A DNA stretch of 64,000 nt from Chaetoderma sp. LZ-2023a (GCA_034401795.1 CM067372.1:13650940-13714939); one strand, 5' to 3'. Counted from the stretch's first letter, positions 11,216 to 25,849 are shown. Translations and numbers: made by a program. Notes: generated by a model from the letters alone, not told the origin.

Positions 11216-14200
11216 TATGGGCAATGGCAGCACCTGTGATGTCACTCAAACTGATATTACACAATGACAAAACCTGTGATGTCACTCAAACTAATATTAC
11301 ACAATCACAGCACCCGTACCATCACTCAAACTGATATTACACAATGACACCACCTGTGACGTCACTCAAACTGATATTACACAATGACAGCACCTGTGAT
11401 GTCACTCAAACTAATATTACACAATGACAGCACCTGTGACATCACTCAAACTGATATTATGCATTGACAGCACCTGTGACGTCACTCAAACTGATATTAC
11501 ACAATGACAGCACCTGTGACGTCACTCAAACTGATATTACACAATGACAGCACCTGTGACATCCCTCAAACTAATATTATGCAATGACAGAAACCTGTGA
11601 CATCACTCAAACTGATATGGCACAATGACAGCACCCATGATGCCACTCAAATGGATATTACATAATGACAGCACCTGTGATGTCGCTCAAACTGATATTA
11701 TACAACGACAGCACCTGTGACATCAATTAAACTGATATTACACAATGACAGCACCCATGACATCGCTCAAACTGATATTATGCAATGACAGCACCTGTAA
11801 CATCACTCAAACTGATATTACACAATGACAGCACCTGTGACATCACTCAAACTGATATTACACAATGACAGCACCAGTGACGTCAATCAAGTTAATATTA
11901 CACAATGACAACACCCGTGATGTCACTCAAACTGATATTACACAATCCCAGCACCAGTGGCGTCAATCAAACTGATATTACACTATGACAGCACCCGTGA
12001 CGTCACTCAAACTGATATTACACAATGACAGCACCTGTGACGTCATTCAAACTGTGATGTCACTCAAACTGATATTACACAATGACAGCACCTGTAGCGT
12101 CAATCAAACTGATATTACACAATGACAGCACCAGTGGCGTCAATCAAACTGATATTACACAATGACAGCGCCCGTAACATCAATCAACCTGATATTGCAC
12201 AATCCCAGCACCCGTAATATCACTCAAACTGATATTACACAATGACAGCACCAGTGGCGTCAATCAAACTGATATTACACAATGACAGCACCTGTAGCAT
12301 CAATCAAACTGATATTACACAATCACAGCACCCGTGACGTCACTCAAACTGATATGACACAATGACAGCACCCGTAGCATCACTTAAACTGATATTACAC
12401 AATCACAGCACCCGTAACATCACTCAAACTGATATTACACAATGACAGCACCCGTGACGTCACTCAAACTGATATTACACAATGACAGCACCCGTGACGT
12501 CACTCAAACTGGTATTACACAATGACAGCACCAGTGATGTCAATCAAACTGATACTACACAATGACAGCACCTGTGATGTCAATCAAACTGATATTACAC
12601 AATCACAGCACCCGTAACATCACTCAAACTGATATTACACAATGACAGCACCTGTGACGTCAATCAAACTGATATTACACAATGACAGCACCTGTGACGT
12701 CAATCAAATGGATATTACACAATGACGGCACCAGTGACGTCACTCAAACTGATATTACACAATGACAGCACCGGTGACATCACTTAAACTGATATTACAC
12801 AATGACAGCACCCGTGATGTCAGTCGAACTGATATTACACAATGACAGCACGTGGGACCTCAATCAAACTGATATTACACAATGACAGCACCCATAACCT
12901 CACTCAAACTGATATTACACAATGACAGCACCCGTAACATCACTCAAACTGATATTACACAATAACAGCACCCGTAGCATCACTCAAACTGATATTACAC
13001 AATGACAGCACCTGTGACATTACTCAAACTGATATTACACAATCACAGCACCTGTGAGATCACTCAAACTGATATTACACAATCACAGCACCTGTGAGAT
13101 CACTCAAACTGATATTACACAATCACGGCACCAGTGACGTCAATCCAACTGATATTACACAATGACAGCACCCATGACATCAATCAAACTGATATTACAC
13201 AATGACAGCACCCGTAGCATCACTCAAACTGATATTGCACAATCACAGCACCCGTGACATCAATCAAACTGATATTACACAATGACAGCACCTGTGACGT
13301 CAATCAAATGAATATTACACAATGACGGCACCAGTGGCGTCAATCAAACTGATATTACACAATCACAGCACCCGTGACGTCACTCAAACTGATATGACAC
13401 AATGACAGCACCCGTAGCATCACTTAAACTGATATTACACAATCACAGCACGCGTAACATCACTCAAACTGATATTACACAATGACAGCACCCGTGACAT
13501 CACTCAAACTGATATTACACAATGACAGCACCAGTGATGTCAGTCAAACTGATATTACACAATCACAGCACCCGTAACATCACTCAAACTGATATTACAC
13601 AATGACAGCACCTGTGACGTCAATCAAACTGATATTACACAATGACAGCACCTGTGACATCAATCAAACGGATATTACACAATGACGGCACCAGTGACGT
13701 CACTCAAACTGATATTACACAATGACAGCACCCGGAGCATCACTTAAACTGATATTACACAATCACAGCACCCGTGACATCACTCAAACTGATATTACAC
13801 AATGACAGCACCCGTGATGTCAGTCGAACTGATATTACACAATGACAGCAGGTGGGACATCAATCAAACTGATATTACACAATGACAGCACCCATAACAT
13901 CACTCAAACTGATATTACACAATGACAGCACCCGTAACATCACTCAAACTGATATTACACAATAACAGCACCCGTAGCATCACTCAAATTGATATTACAC
14001 AATGACAGCACCCGTGACGTCAATCAAACTGATATTACACAATGACAGCACCAGTGACGTCACTCAAACTGATATTACACAATGACAGCACCTGTGACAT
14101 CAATCAAACTGATATTACACAATGACAGCACCAGTGATGCCAATCAAACTGATATTACACAATCATAGCACCAGTGACGTCAATCAAACTGATATTACAC

Positions 14201-17200
14201 AATCACAGCACCTGTGACATCACTCAAACTGATATTACACAATGACAGCACCTGTGACGTCAATCAAACTGATATTACACAATGACAGCACCAGTGATGT
14301 CAATCAAACTGATATTACACAATCACAGCACCAGTGACGTCAATCAAACTGATATTACACAATGACAGCACCTGTGATGTCAATCAAACTGATATTACAC
14401 AATGACAGCACCAGTGATGTCAATCAAACTGATATTACACAATCACAGTACCAGTGACGTCAATCAAACTGATATTACACAATCACAGCACCTGTGACAT
14501 CACTCAAACTGATATTGCACAATCACAGCACCCATGACCACTCAAACTGATATTGCACAATCACAGCACCCGTGATGTCAATCAAACTGATATTACACAA
14601 ACACAGCACCCGTGACATCAATCAAACTGATATTACACAATGACAGCACCTGTGACGTCACTCAAACGAATATTACACAATGACAGCACCCATGACATCT
14701 CTCAAACTGATATTATGCAATGACAGCACTCATGATGTCACTCAAACTCATATTACACAATGACAGTATCTGTGACGTCAATCAAACTAATATTACACAA
14801 TCACAGCACCCATGACGTCAATCAAACTGATATGACACAATCTCAGCACCCGTAGCATCACTCAAACTGATATTACACAATCACAGCACCCGTAACATCA
14901 CTCAAACTGATATTACATAATCACAGCACCTGTGACGTCAATCAAACTGATATTACACAATGACAGCACCTGTGATGTCACTCAAACTAATATTACACAA
15001 TGACAGCACCTGTGACATCACTCAAACTGATATTATGCATTGACAGCACCTGTGATGTCACTCAAACTAATATTACACAATGACAGCACCTGTGACATCA
15101 CTCAAACTGATATTATGCATTGACAGCACCTGTGACGTCGCTCAAACTGATATTACACAATGACAGCACCTGTGACATCACTCAAACTGATATTACACAA
15201 TGACAGCACCTGTGACATCCCTCAAACTAATATTATGCAATGACAGAAACCTGTGACATCACTCAAACTGATATGGCACAATGACAGCACCCATGATGCC
15301 ACTCAAATGAATATTACATAATGACAGCACCTGTGATGTCGCTCAAACTGATATTATACAACGACAGCACCTGTGACATCAATTAAACTGATATTACACA
15401 ATGACAGCACCCATGACATCGCTCAAACTGATATTATGCAATGACAGCACCTGTAACATCACTCAAACTGATATTACACAATGACAGCACCTGTGACATC
15501 GCTCAAACTGATATTACACAATGACAGCACCAGTGACGTCAATCAAGTTAATATTACACAATGACAACACCCATGATGTCACTCAAACTGATATTACACA
15601 ATCCCAGCACCAGTGGCATCAATCAAACTGATATTACACTATGACAGCACCCGTGACGTCACTCAAACTGATATTACACAATGACAGCACCTGTGACGTC
15701 ATTCAAACTGTGATGTCACTCAAACTGATATTACACAATGACAGCACCTGTAGCGTCAATCAAACTGATATTACACAATGACAGCACCAGTGGCGTCAAT
15801 CAAACTGATATTACACAATGACAGCGCCCGTAACATCAATCAACCTGATATTGCACAATCCCAGCACCCGTAATATCACTCAAACTGATATTACACAATG
15901 ACAGCACCAGTGGCGTCAATCAAACTGATATTACACAATGACAGCACCTGTAGCATCAATCAAACTGATATTACACAATCACAGCACCCGTGACGTCACT
16001 CAAACTGATATGACACAATGACAGCACCCGTAGCATCACTTAAACTGATATTACACAATCACAGCACCCGTAACATCACTCAAACTGATATTACACAATG
16101 ACAGCACCCGTGACGTCACTCAAACTGATATTACACAATGACAGCACCCGTGACGTCACTCAAACTGGTATTACACAATGACAGCACCAGTGATGTCAAT
16201 CAAACTGATACTACACAATGACAGCACCTGTGATGTCAATCAAACTGATATTACACAATCACAGCACCCGTAACATCACTCAAACTGATATTACACAATG
16301 ACAGCACCAGTGACGTCAATCAAACTGATATTACACAATGACAGCACCTGTGACGTCAATCAAATGGATATTACACAATGACGGCACCAGTGACGTCACT
16401 CAAACTGATATTACACAATGACAGCAACCGTAGCATCACTTAAACTGATATTATACAATCACAGCACCCGTGACATCACTTAAACTGATATTACACAATG
16501 ACAGCACCCGTGATGTCAGTCGAACTGATATTACACAATGACAGCACGTGGGACATCAATCAAACTGATATTACACAATGACAGCACCCATAACCTCACT
16601 CAAACTGATATTACACAATGACAGCACCCGTAACATCACTCAAACTGATATTACACAATAACAGCACCCGTAGCATCACTCAAACTGATATTACACAATG
16701 ACAGCACCTGTGACATTACTCAAACTGATATTACACAATCACAGCACCTGTGAGATCACTCAAACTGATATTACACAATCACAGCACCTGTGAGATCACT
16801 CAAACTGATATTACACAATCACGGCACCAGTGACGTCAATCCAACTGATATTACACAATGACAGCACCCATGACATCAATCAAACTGATATTACACAATG
16901 ACAGCACCCGTAGCATCACTCAAACTGATATTGCACAATCACAGCACCCGTGACATCAATCAAACTGATATTACACAATGACAGCACCTGTGACGTCAAT
17001 CAAATGAATATTACACAATGACGGCACCAGTGGCGTCAATCAAACTGATATTACACAATCACAGCACCCGTGACGTCACTCAAACTGATATGACACAATG
17101 ACAGCACCCGTAGCATCACTTAAACTGATATTACACAATCACAGCACGCGTAACATCACTCAAACTGATATTACACAATGACAGCACCCGTGACATCACT

Positions 17201-19690
17201 CAAACTGATATTACACAATGACAGCACCAGTGATGTCAGTCAAACTGATATTACACAATCACAGCACCCGTAACATCACTCAAACTGATATTACACAATG
17301 ACAGCACCTGTGACGTCAATCAAACTGATATTACACAATGACAGCACCTGTGACATCAATCAAACGGATATTACACAATGACGGCACCAGTGACGTCACT
17401 CAAACTGATATTACACAATGACAGCACCCGTAGCATCACTTAAACTGATATTACACAATCACAGCACCCGTGACATCACTCAAACTGATATTACACAATG
17501 ACAGCACCCGTGATGTCAGTCGAACTGATATTACACAATGACAGCAGGTGGGACATCAATCAAACTGATATTACACAATGACAGCACCCATAACATCACT
17601 CAAACTGATATTACACAATGACAGCACCCGTAACATCACTCAAACTGATATTACACAATAACAGCACCCGTAGCATCACTCAAATTGATATTACACAATG
17701 ACAGCACCCGTGACGTCAATCAAACTGATATTACACAATGACAGCACCAGTGACGTCACTCAAACTGATATTACACAATGACAGCACCTGTGACGTTACT
17801 CAAACTGATATTACACAATCACAGCACCTGTGAGATCACTCAAACTGATATTACACAATCACAGCACCTGTGAGATCACTCAAACTGGTATTACACAATC
17901 ACGGAACCAGTGACGTCAATCAAACTGATAATGCACAATGACAGCACCCATGACATCAATCAAACTGATATTACATAATGACAGCACCCGTAGCATCACT
18001 CAAACTGATATTGCACAATCACCGCACCCGTGACATCAATCAAACTGATATTACACAATGACAGCACCCGTGACGTCAATCAAACTGATATTACACAATG
18101 ACAACACCTGTGACATCACTCAAACTGATATTGCACAATGACAGCACCTGTGACATCAATCAAACTGATATTACACAATGACAGCACCAGTGATGCCAAT
18201 CAAACTGATATTACACAATCATAGCACCAGTGACGTCAATCAAACTGATATTACACAATCACAGCACCTGTGACATCACTCAAACTGATATTACACAATG
18301 ACAGCACCTGTGACGTCAATCAAACTGATATTACACAATGACAGCACCAGAATCAAACTGATATTACACAATCACAGCACCAGTGACGTCAATCAAACTG
18401 ATATTACACAATGACAGCACCTGTGATGTCAATCAAACTGATATTACACAATGACAGCACCAGTGATGTCAATCAAACTGATATTACACAATCACAGTAC
18501 CAGTGACGTCAATCAAACTGATATTACACAATCACAGCACCTGTGACATCACTCAAACTGATATTGCACAATCACAGCACCCATGACATCACTCAAACTG
18601 ATATTGCACAATCACAGCACCCGTGATGTCAATCAAACTGATATTACACAAACACAGCACCCGTGACATCAATCAAACTGATATTACACAATGACAGCAC
18701 CTGTGACGTCACTCAAACTAATATTACACAATGACAGCACCCATGACATCTCTCAAACTGATATTATGCAATGACAGCACTCATGATGTCACTCAAACTC
18801 ATATTACACAATGACAGCATCTGTGACGTCAATCAAACTAATATTACACAATGACAGCACCAGTGACGTCAATCAAACTGATATGACACAATCTCAGCAC
18901 CCGTAGCATCACTCAAACTGATATTACACAATCACAGCACCCGTAACATCACTCAAACTGATATTACATAATCACAGCACCTGTGATGTCACTCAAACTG
19001 ATATTATACAACGACAGCACCTGTGACGTCAATCAAACTGATATTACACAATGACAGCACCCGTGACATCGCTCAAACTGATATTATGAAATGACAGCAC
19101 TCATGATGTCATTCAAACTCATATTACACAATGACAGCACGTGTGAGGTCAATCAAACTGATATTACACAATGACAGCACCCGTGACATCGCTCAAACTG
19201 ATATTATGCAATGACAGCACTCATGATGTCAATCAATACTGATATTACACAATGACTGCACCTGTGAGGTCAATCAAACTGATATTACACAATCACAGCA
19301 CCCGTGACATCGTTCAAACTGATATTGTGCAATGGCAGCACTCATGACGTCAATCAAACTGATATTACACAATCCCAGCACCTGTGACATCGCTCAAACT
19401 GATATTATGCAATGACGGCACTCATGATGTCAATCAAACTGATATTACACAATGACTGCACCTGTGAGGTCAATCAAACTGATATTATGCAATGACAACA
19501 CCCGTGACATCACTCAAACTGATATTACATAATCCCAGCACCCGTGACATCGCTCAAACTGATATTATACAATGACAGCAACCGTGACGTCACTCAAACT
19601 AATATTGTACAATGACAGCACCTGTGATGTCACTCAACCTGACATTACAAAATCACATCCCCCGTGACATCGTTCAAACTGATATTGCGT
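11216..19690. repeat. 40-bp CRE-bearing satellite, ~210 units
   Basis: The unit is 40 bp: ACTGATATTACACAATGACA plus GCACCTGTGACGTCACTCAA. Many units hold the full CREB/ATF palindrome TGACGTCA; most others carry TGATGTCA or TGACATCA, the two products of CpG transition. Two flavours differ after the palindrome (CTCAAACTG or ATCAAACTG). Marker variants (GACAGAAACC at 11586 and 15242; ATTCAAACTGTGATG near 12044 and 15700) recur 3656 bp apart, showing a ~3.66-kb higher-order duplication. The offset grows to about 4051 bp at the distal end (14595 versus 18646), so copy two gained about ten units. There are no long reading frames. Confidence 0.95.
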
Positions 19691-20580
19691 CACAATCTGA
19701 TGATTTTATTGAATATTTTGTCCGGGGAATACGAACCATCCAACTACTGGACACCCCGTCCAGGCGACGATGCCATATTAGATGCATTCATTAGTGCCCT
19801 GGACACCCCATCCAGGCGACATTACCATATTAGATGCTTACATTAAGGCTCTAAATCTGATCTGGTCACCTCGATTCACAGAAGGTCTAAATCAGACAAT
19901 CTGTCCAAAAAACAAATGAAGGAATTAATCCTTCTGGCCATGGATAAAACCATTGTCATTAAAAAATCTGACACAGTCATGCTGGATGCGGAAGTATATA
20001 ATGCTGATGCACTCCGACAACTAAATGACACACAATTCTACTTCGAACAAACTCATGACCTGACAACAGACCACTCTCATAACGTGGAAACAGCCATAAC
20101 CTCCATGGTACTTAATGGCAAAATAACAACTGATATAGCCAATAGCTTTAGAATCGATAAGCCTAGAACAGCTAGATCTTAGAGTGATACACAAATCGAA
20201 GGGCAAACAGTCAGTCCCAGGGAGACCTATAATCAGTGGTAATCCTACTGAACACATCAGTAGTTTTGTGGATGAACATAAGTTCATCTTTCTGAAATAC
20301 TTTGCTATATCAGAGACACGACTGACTTCATCAACAATGTACAGGCCTTTGGTACTGTTGCACAAAATGCCCTGCTGGTGAACATGGACGCCACATCACT
20401 ATACACCAATATTCTCATCACTATACACCGATATCCCAAACCAAAAAGAGACTACGGCTACGGCAATATTCAACAGAACACACAACACCCCAGATCTAGC
20501 TAGTCTGAAGTCTCTACTGTCTCTGTTGAAAATTGTCCTAATCTGTAATAACTATACATTCGACAATATTTATTTAATTG
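19691..20580 (+). pseudogene. Penelope-like element, RT part after the satellite
   Basis: Sequence recognisable as Penelope RT resumes: KSDNLSKKQMKELILLAMDK near 19890, TIVIKKSD, DALRQLNDTQFYFE, then (with frameshifts) SVPGRPIISGNPTEHISSFV near 20212, and ALLVNMDATSLYTN near 20365. The PGRPI..G motif and the LV.MD.TSLYTN motif A are family hallmarks. The YxDD region and the GIY-YIG domain are not found, and a short internal duplication (TGGACACCCCGTCCAGGCGA) occurs at 19749-19830. Together with 10440-11215 this forms one element interrupted by the satellite. Confidence 0.75.
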
Positions 20581-21464
20581 TATTAATTATTCTAAAATAA
20601 CACACAAAGCCTCATTACCTTGATATTTTAAAGTTGGAGATGCATATGCAAACATAGCTTTAGTATAAGTTTTACGACGGTGCATGTATGTACCCACCAA
20701 GCAGTCTACTATATTGCGCAATCATTTTGACAGTAAATGCAAGCGACCTACCATAAAATAATCCAAAACAGAATCAGATGTACGACAAAAAGTAGAGTGC
20801 TTCTTATGTTGGCGGGCTTGTTGCAAAATAAACCTCTTATGATTGGAGGATTTCCACTGAACTATATAACAATGAAAGGCCTCCAAATACGAACAGATTT
20901 TGTAACAACGTGGATGTGATTATCACAAATTAATATTGTATTGAGTATAGAAGATAATGTTTTTAAAACAGCTTTGGTAATAATTTTACGATATCCTAAT
21001 CAGCACATGCATCAGCATTTATTGGCACGATTATTGTTCACGTGGGTGATTCAGTTTGGGATGACCTGATTACATTATGATAATTACTCGGTAACGTAAA
21101 TATATGACGCGGATCGTGATTGCTTAGCCTCATCATGGTTAACCAATCAGACTCTGTTTTAGTAAATTCAATCTTTCCAATTCAAATTTTAAAACAGGAA
21201 ATGACAAATTCCTGAGATATTATTGTGTCTTATATTGCGAGTTTATTTGAGAGTACCAGTACATATTTTTCTGATCCAAAGGGCTTGTCATGCATAAGGC
21301 ACATTTTTCTCCTATTTTAATCTCGGATTTGTTTTTCGTTTTACAGGAATATTAGTTCTGAGTTGTACTGTAATAGGATAATGTTCAAAACTTCATGTTT
21401 TTATGTTGTTTTGAAAACATGTTAAGTTATATCTGTGTAGATCTGTAAACCTGGTGATTTACAG
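20581..21464. other. Intronic AT-rich stretch
   Basis: I see no gene, RNA or clear repeat here, apart from two loosely similar segments around 20655 and 20965 (AGCTTTAGTATAAGTTTTACG-like). It leads directly into the acceptor of the exon at 21465. Confidence 0.4.
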
Positions 21465-21602
21465 AAAGACGTAATATTGGTTGATGATTTGAGTGGAACA
21501 GAGCGAGGGCAGCTGCCAAAGGCTTCAGGACGTGGTCGGCCACCACTATCTCAGAGACCTGTAAATGTCTCCACACCAACATTACTAGAATCAACATTAA
21601 AT
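21465..21602 (+). CDS. Host gene exon (copy b): SIM-like plus AT-hook module
   Basis: 46 codons, phase 0, with a GTGATTTACAG acceptor and a consensus AAAT|GTAAGT donor. The peptide opens KDVILVDDLSGTERGQLPK and carries SGRGRPPLSQRP (AT-hook) and NVSTPTLLES. It is a duplicate of 8948-9085. Differences include many third positions plus several replacements outside the two motifs, which are retained. The better donor suggests this copy is the one normally spliced. Confidence 0.68.
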
Positions 21603-21626
21603 GTAAGTTAGTTTGAGAAGGCGCAC

Positions 21627-21671
<45 letters not shown>
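21627..21671. repeat. (TAA)n microsatellite
   Basis: A run of about 15 TAA units starting 25 bp after the exon, matching the microsatellite that follows the paralogous exon at 8948. Confidence 0.95.
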
Positions 21672-21672
<1 letters not shown>

Positions 21673-21714
21673 TAGATTGATCAGTCGATGACACGTCATT
21701 GCAAATATCCACAT

Positions 21715-22484
21715 TCACCGCTTTGAACATTTGACAGCCCCCACAACCCACCCCCAGGGGCGGAGCCAAATGTAAACATCTGTTTGTACTCCGCAATCAT
21801 ATGGGTAACTCAAGTACCAAATATGGTTGGATTTCATCCAATAGTATCCGAGGAGTTGCATTGCAATCAATTTCATGACCTTTTGACCCCATCCCACACC
21901 TCCTGGGGGTGGGGCCAAATGTAAGTGGGCTCATCCACTCCACATTGATATGGGTAACTGACATGCTAAATTTGGTTGAATTCCATCCAACAGTGTCAGA
22001 GGAGTTGCATTACAATCAATTGTATGACCTTTTGACCCCCATCCCCCACCCCTGGGGGGGGGACAAATATAGGCCTACATGTGCGCATCCATTCCGCATT
22101 GATATGGGTAACTCGCATACCAAACTTGGTTGAATTCCGTCCAATGGTTTCGGAGGAGATGCGTTACAATCAATTTCTGCAGGTTACAATTTGACCTTTT
22201 GACCCTTCTCCCGCCCCCTGGTGCGGAGCCAAATCTAAAGGGCCTCTTGCACTCCGCAATCATATGGGTAACTCAGATATCAAATTTGGTTTAGTTCCGT
22301 CTAACAACTTCAGAGGAGTTGCATTACAATCAATTTCATGAACTTTTGACCCCCTCCCCCACCCTCTGGGGCGGAGCCAAATGTAAATGTACTCATCCAC
22401 TCCACATTGATATGGGTAACTGACATACTAAATTTGGTTGAATTCCGTCCAACAATGTCAGAGGAGTTGCATTACAATACATTT
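21715..22484. repeat. Dispersed repeat family C, tandem ~150-bp units (left part)
   Basis: Five or so degenerate units share TGACCTTTTGACCCC, a GGGG(C/T)GGAGCC segment, CATATGGGTAACTC, CAAATTTGGTTGAATTCC and GAGGAGTTGCATTACAATCA. The family stops where family D begins and resumes at 24311, consistent with D having inserted into C. Non-coding. Confidence 0.75.
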
Positions 22485-24310
22485 TTATCCCTCCAGTCTG
22501 GAAGACAGGGATATAGTGATCAGCATATCCGTCTGTCTGTCCCCCCGTCTTGTCAACGCAACGCCTAGAGGTCTCAATGGATTAACTTAAAATTTTGTCC
22601 ACAGTATCGGTATCGTGTGCGGATGTGCATGTGCTTTTTTCGTGTCCGAAATATATATTCATTACAGAGTTATCCCCCTTTATATATCTTAAAGCCGATA
22701 CATAAACTGCATTGCCAATCATTTCTTGTCAATGCAACTCCTCCTAGAGGTCTCAATGGATTAACTTAAAATCTTGTCCACATTATCAGTTTCATGTGCA
22801 GATTAGCATGTGCTTTTTTCGCGACCGAAAAATTGTTCATTACAGAGTTATCCCCCTTTAAATATATTAAAGCCGATACATAAACTGCATTGCCAATCAT
22901 TTCTTGTCAACACAACTCCTCCTACAGTATAGCTCCGATTCTTTTGAAAATTGGTGCATGTTATCATTACCACGTCAAGGTGTGCACATGGTATCCGTGG
23001 TCCTGTACATCCATCCGTCTGTCCAAAATGTATGTATGTCTCTCTGTCAATCCATCCATCTCTGACAATCATTTCTTGTCAATGCAACTACTCCTAGAGG
23101 TCTAAATGGATTAACTTTAAATTTTTTCCACATTATCAGTATCATGTGCAGATGTGCATGTGCTTTTTTCGTGACAAAGATTTTTCATTACAGAGTTATC
23201 CCCCTTTAAATATCTTAAAGCCAATACATAAACTGCATTGCCAATCATTTCTTGTCAACGCAACTCCTGCTACAGTTTAGCTCTGATTCTTTTGAAAATT
23301 GGTACATGTTATCATTACCACGTGAAGGTGTGCAGGTGGTATCCGTGTACCTGTACGTCCATCCATCTGTCCAAAATGTATGTATGTCTGTCTGTCAGTC
23401 CATCCATCTCTGACAATCATTTCTTGTCAACCTAACTCCTCCTAGAGGTCTCAATGGATTAACTTTAAATTTTGTCCACATTATCAGTATCATGTGTTAT
23501 CCATATACCTGTATGTCCATCCGTCTGCCCAAAATGTATGTACGTCCGTCCATCTCTGACAATCATTTCTTGTCAACGCAACTCCTCCTAGAGGGCTCAT
23601 TGGATTAGCTTTAAATGTTGTCCACTTTATCGGTATCATGTGCAGATGTGCATGTGCTTTTTTCGCAGCCAAAAAATTATTCATGACAGAGTTATCACCC
23701 TTTAAATATCTGAAAGCCGATGCATAAACTGCATTGTCAATCATTTGTCAATGCAACTTCTCCTACAGTATAGCTGTGATTCTTTTGAAACTTGTAAGTG
23801 TAATCATTACCACATGAAGATGTGCATGTGATATCCGTATACTTGTACATCCATCCATCTGTCCAAAATGTTTGTTCATCTGTCGGTCCATCCCTGTCAA
23901 TGCAACTCCTGCAGTTTAGTTACAATTCTTTTGAAACATGGTAAATCTAGTCATTACCATCCAAAGATGTGAAGGTGCTTTTTTCACGGCCAGAAAATTA
24001 TTCATTACAGCGCTATCTCCCTTTAAATACCTTTAAGCCGATACATAAACTGCAGTACCAATCATTTCTTGTCAACACAACTACAATTTAGCTGAAACTT
24101 AGTACGGATTCTCATTACCACTTGAAGATGTGCATGTGCTATCCATATGCCTGTACATCCATGCGTCTGTATAGAATGTATGTGTGTCGGTCTGTCGGTT
24201 CGTCCATCTCTGGCAATCATTTCAAGATGTCAACACAACTCCTACAGTTTAGCTACGATGTATGTTTATCTGAAATGTTTGGATCCGGCGGGGTTGGGGG
24301 GGGGGGTCTT
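22485..24310. repeat. Dispersed repeat family D, tandem ~180-bp units
   Basis: It begins ATCCCTCCAGTCTGGAAGAC and contains about eight degenerate repeats of CTCCTAGAGGTCTCAATGGA, CATTACAGAGTTATCCCCCT and GCCGATACATAAACTGCATT. Its end (GTATGTTTATCTGAAATGTT near 24258) is the sequence that opens the window. Non-coding. Confidence 0.75.
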
Positions 24311-25668
24311 CTGATGGGCCAAATGTAAATATACTCGTACCAAATTTGGTTGAATTCTATCCAACAGTGTCAGAGGAGTTGTATTACATTCAATTTCATG
24401 ACCTTTTGACCCCATCTCCCACCCCTGGGGTCGGAACCAAATGTAAAGGTGCTCATGCACTGCACATTGATATGGGTAACTCGTCAAATTTGGTTGAATT
24501 CCATCCAATGGTTTCGGATGAGAGGCGTTACAATCAATTTCCGCAGGTTAAAATTTTACCTTTGGACCCCCCTCCCCCATCCCCTGGTGGCGGATCCAAC
24601 TCTAAATGGCATTGTGCACTCCGCAATCATATGGGTAACTCAGATATCAAATTTGTTTAAGTTCTGTCTAACGATTTCAGAGAAGTTGCATTACAACTGA
24701 TTTGACCATTTGACCCCTGCCACGCCCCCTTGGTGGCGGAGCCTAATCTAAATGTCGTCTTGCAAAGCACATTCCTATGAGTAACCTACATACCAAATTT
24801 GGTTCAATTCCACCCAATGCTTTGGGAGGAGTTAGTGTGATGGACAGATGAACAATTAATTTGACCTTTTGACCCCTGTCATGCCCCTTTGAGGGCAGAG
24901 CTTAATCTATATCGCGTTTTGCAAAGCGCATTCCTATTAGTAACCCACATACCGAATTTGGTTGAATTCCACGCAACGATTTGGGGTGAGATGCATTATA
25001 ATCAATTTGACCTTATGACCCCTGCCACGCCCCCTTGTGGACAGAGCCCAATCTAAATATCATCTTGCAAATTCCATTCCTATGGGTAACCTACTTACCA
25101 AATTTGGTTGAATTCCTCCCAGCAGTTTGGGAGTAGTTGGCGTGACAGACAGGCGGGTAATCAATTTGACCTTTTAACCCCTGCCACACACCCTTGGGGG
25201 CAGGGCCTAATCTAAATATTGTCGTGCAAATTGCATTCCTATGGGTAACATACTTACCAAATTTGATTGAATTCCACCCAACAGTTTGGGAGCAGTTAGC
25301 GTGATGGACAGATGGACAATCAATTTGACCTTTTGACCCATGTCACACACCCTTGAGGGTGGAGCCTAATCTATATCTCGTCTGGCAAAGCGCATTCCTA
25401 TTAGTAACCGACATACCAAATTTAGTTGAATTCCGCGCGACGCTTTGGAGTGAGATGCATTATAATAAATTTTACCTTTACCCCTGCCATGCCCCCTTGG
25501 GGGCTGAGCCTAATCTAAAGGTTGGCTTGCAAAGCGCATTCCTACGCGTAACCCACATACCAAATTTGGTTCAATTCCACCTAACAGTTTGGGAGGAGTT
25601 AGCATGATGACAGACAGACGAACGGGTGGACAGACGGACGGAGGCGATTACAATATCCCCGACATGGG
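24311..25668. repeat. Dispersed repeat family C, tandem units (right part)
   Basis: About nine further units of family C, becoming a variant with GCAAAGCGCATTCCTA and GACCCCTGCCACGCCCCCTT. It terminates in CAGACGGACGGAGGCGATTA and ATATCCCCGACATGGGGATA, which looks like the true end of the dispersed element. Confidence 0.72.
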
Positions 25669-25849
25669 GATAAGAAGAAGAATAATAATAATCCCTTTAC
25701 ATCATGTAAAGAACAAACAATAACCTATAAAATGTAGGCCAAAAGTGTTTTCAGCTCATTATGAAATGTAGTAAATACATGTCAATGGAATACTGCTCTT
25801 TGGGTGCTAATGTACTCATCATTTGAATGGAGAAACAGAATGAAATCGT

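Noticed and set aside
11216..19690. CRISPR-like array
   Set aside because: Units are contiguous 40-mers with no unique spacers, in an intron-containing eukaryotic context, and no cas genes are present.
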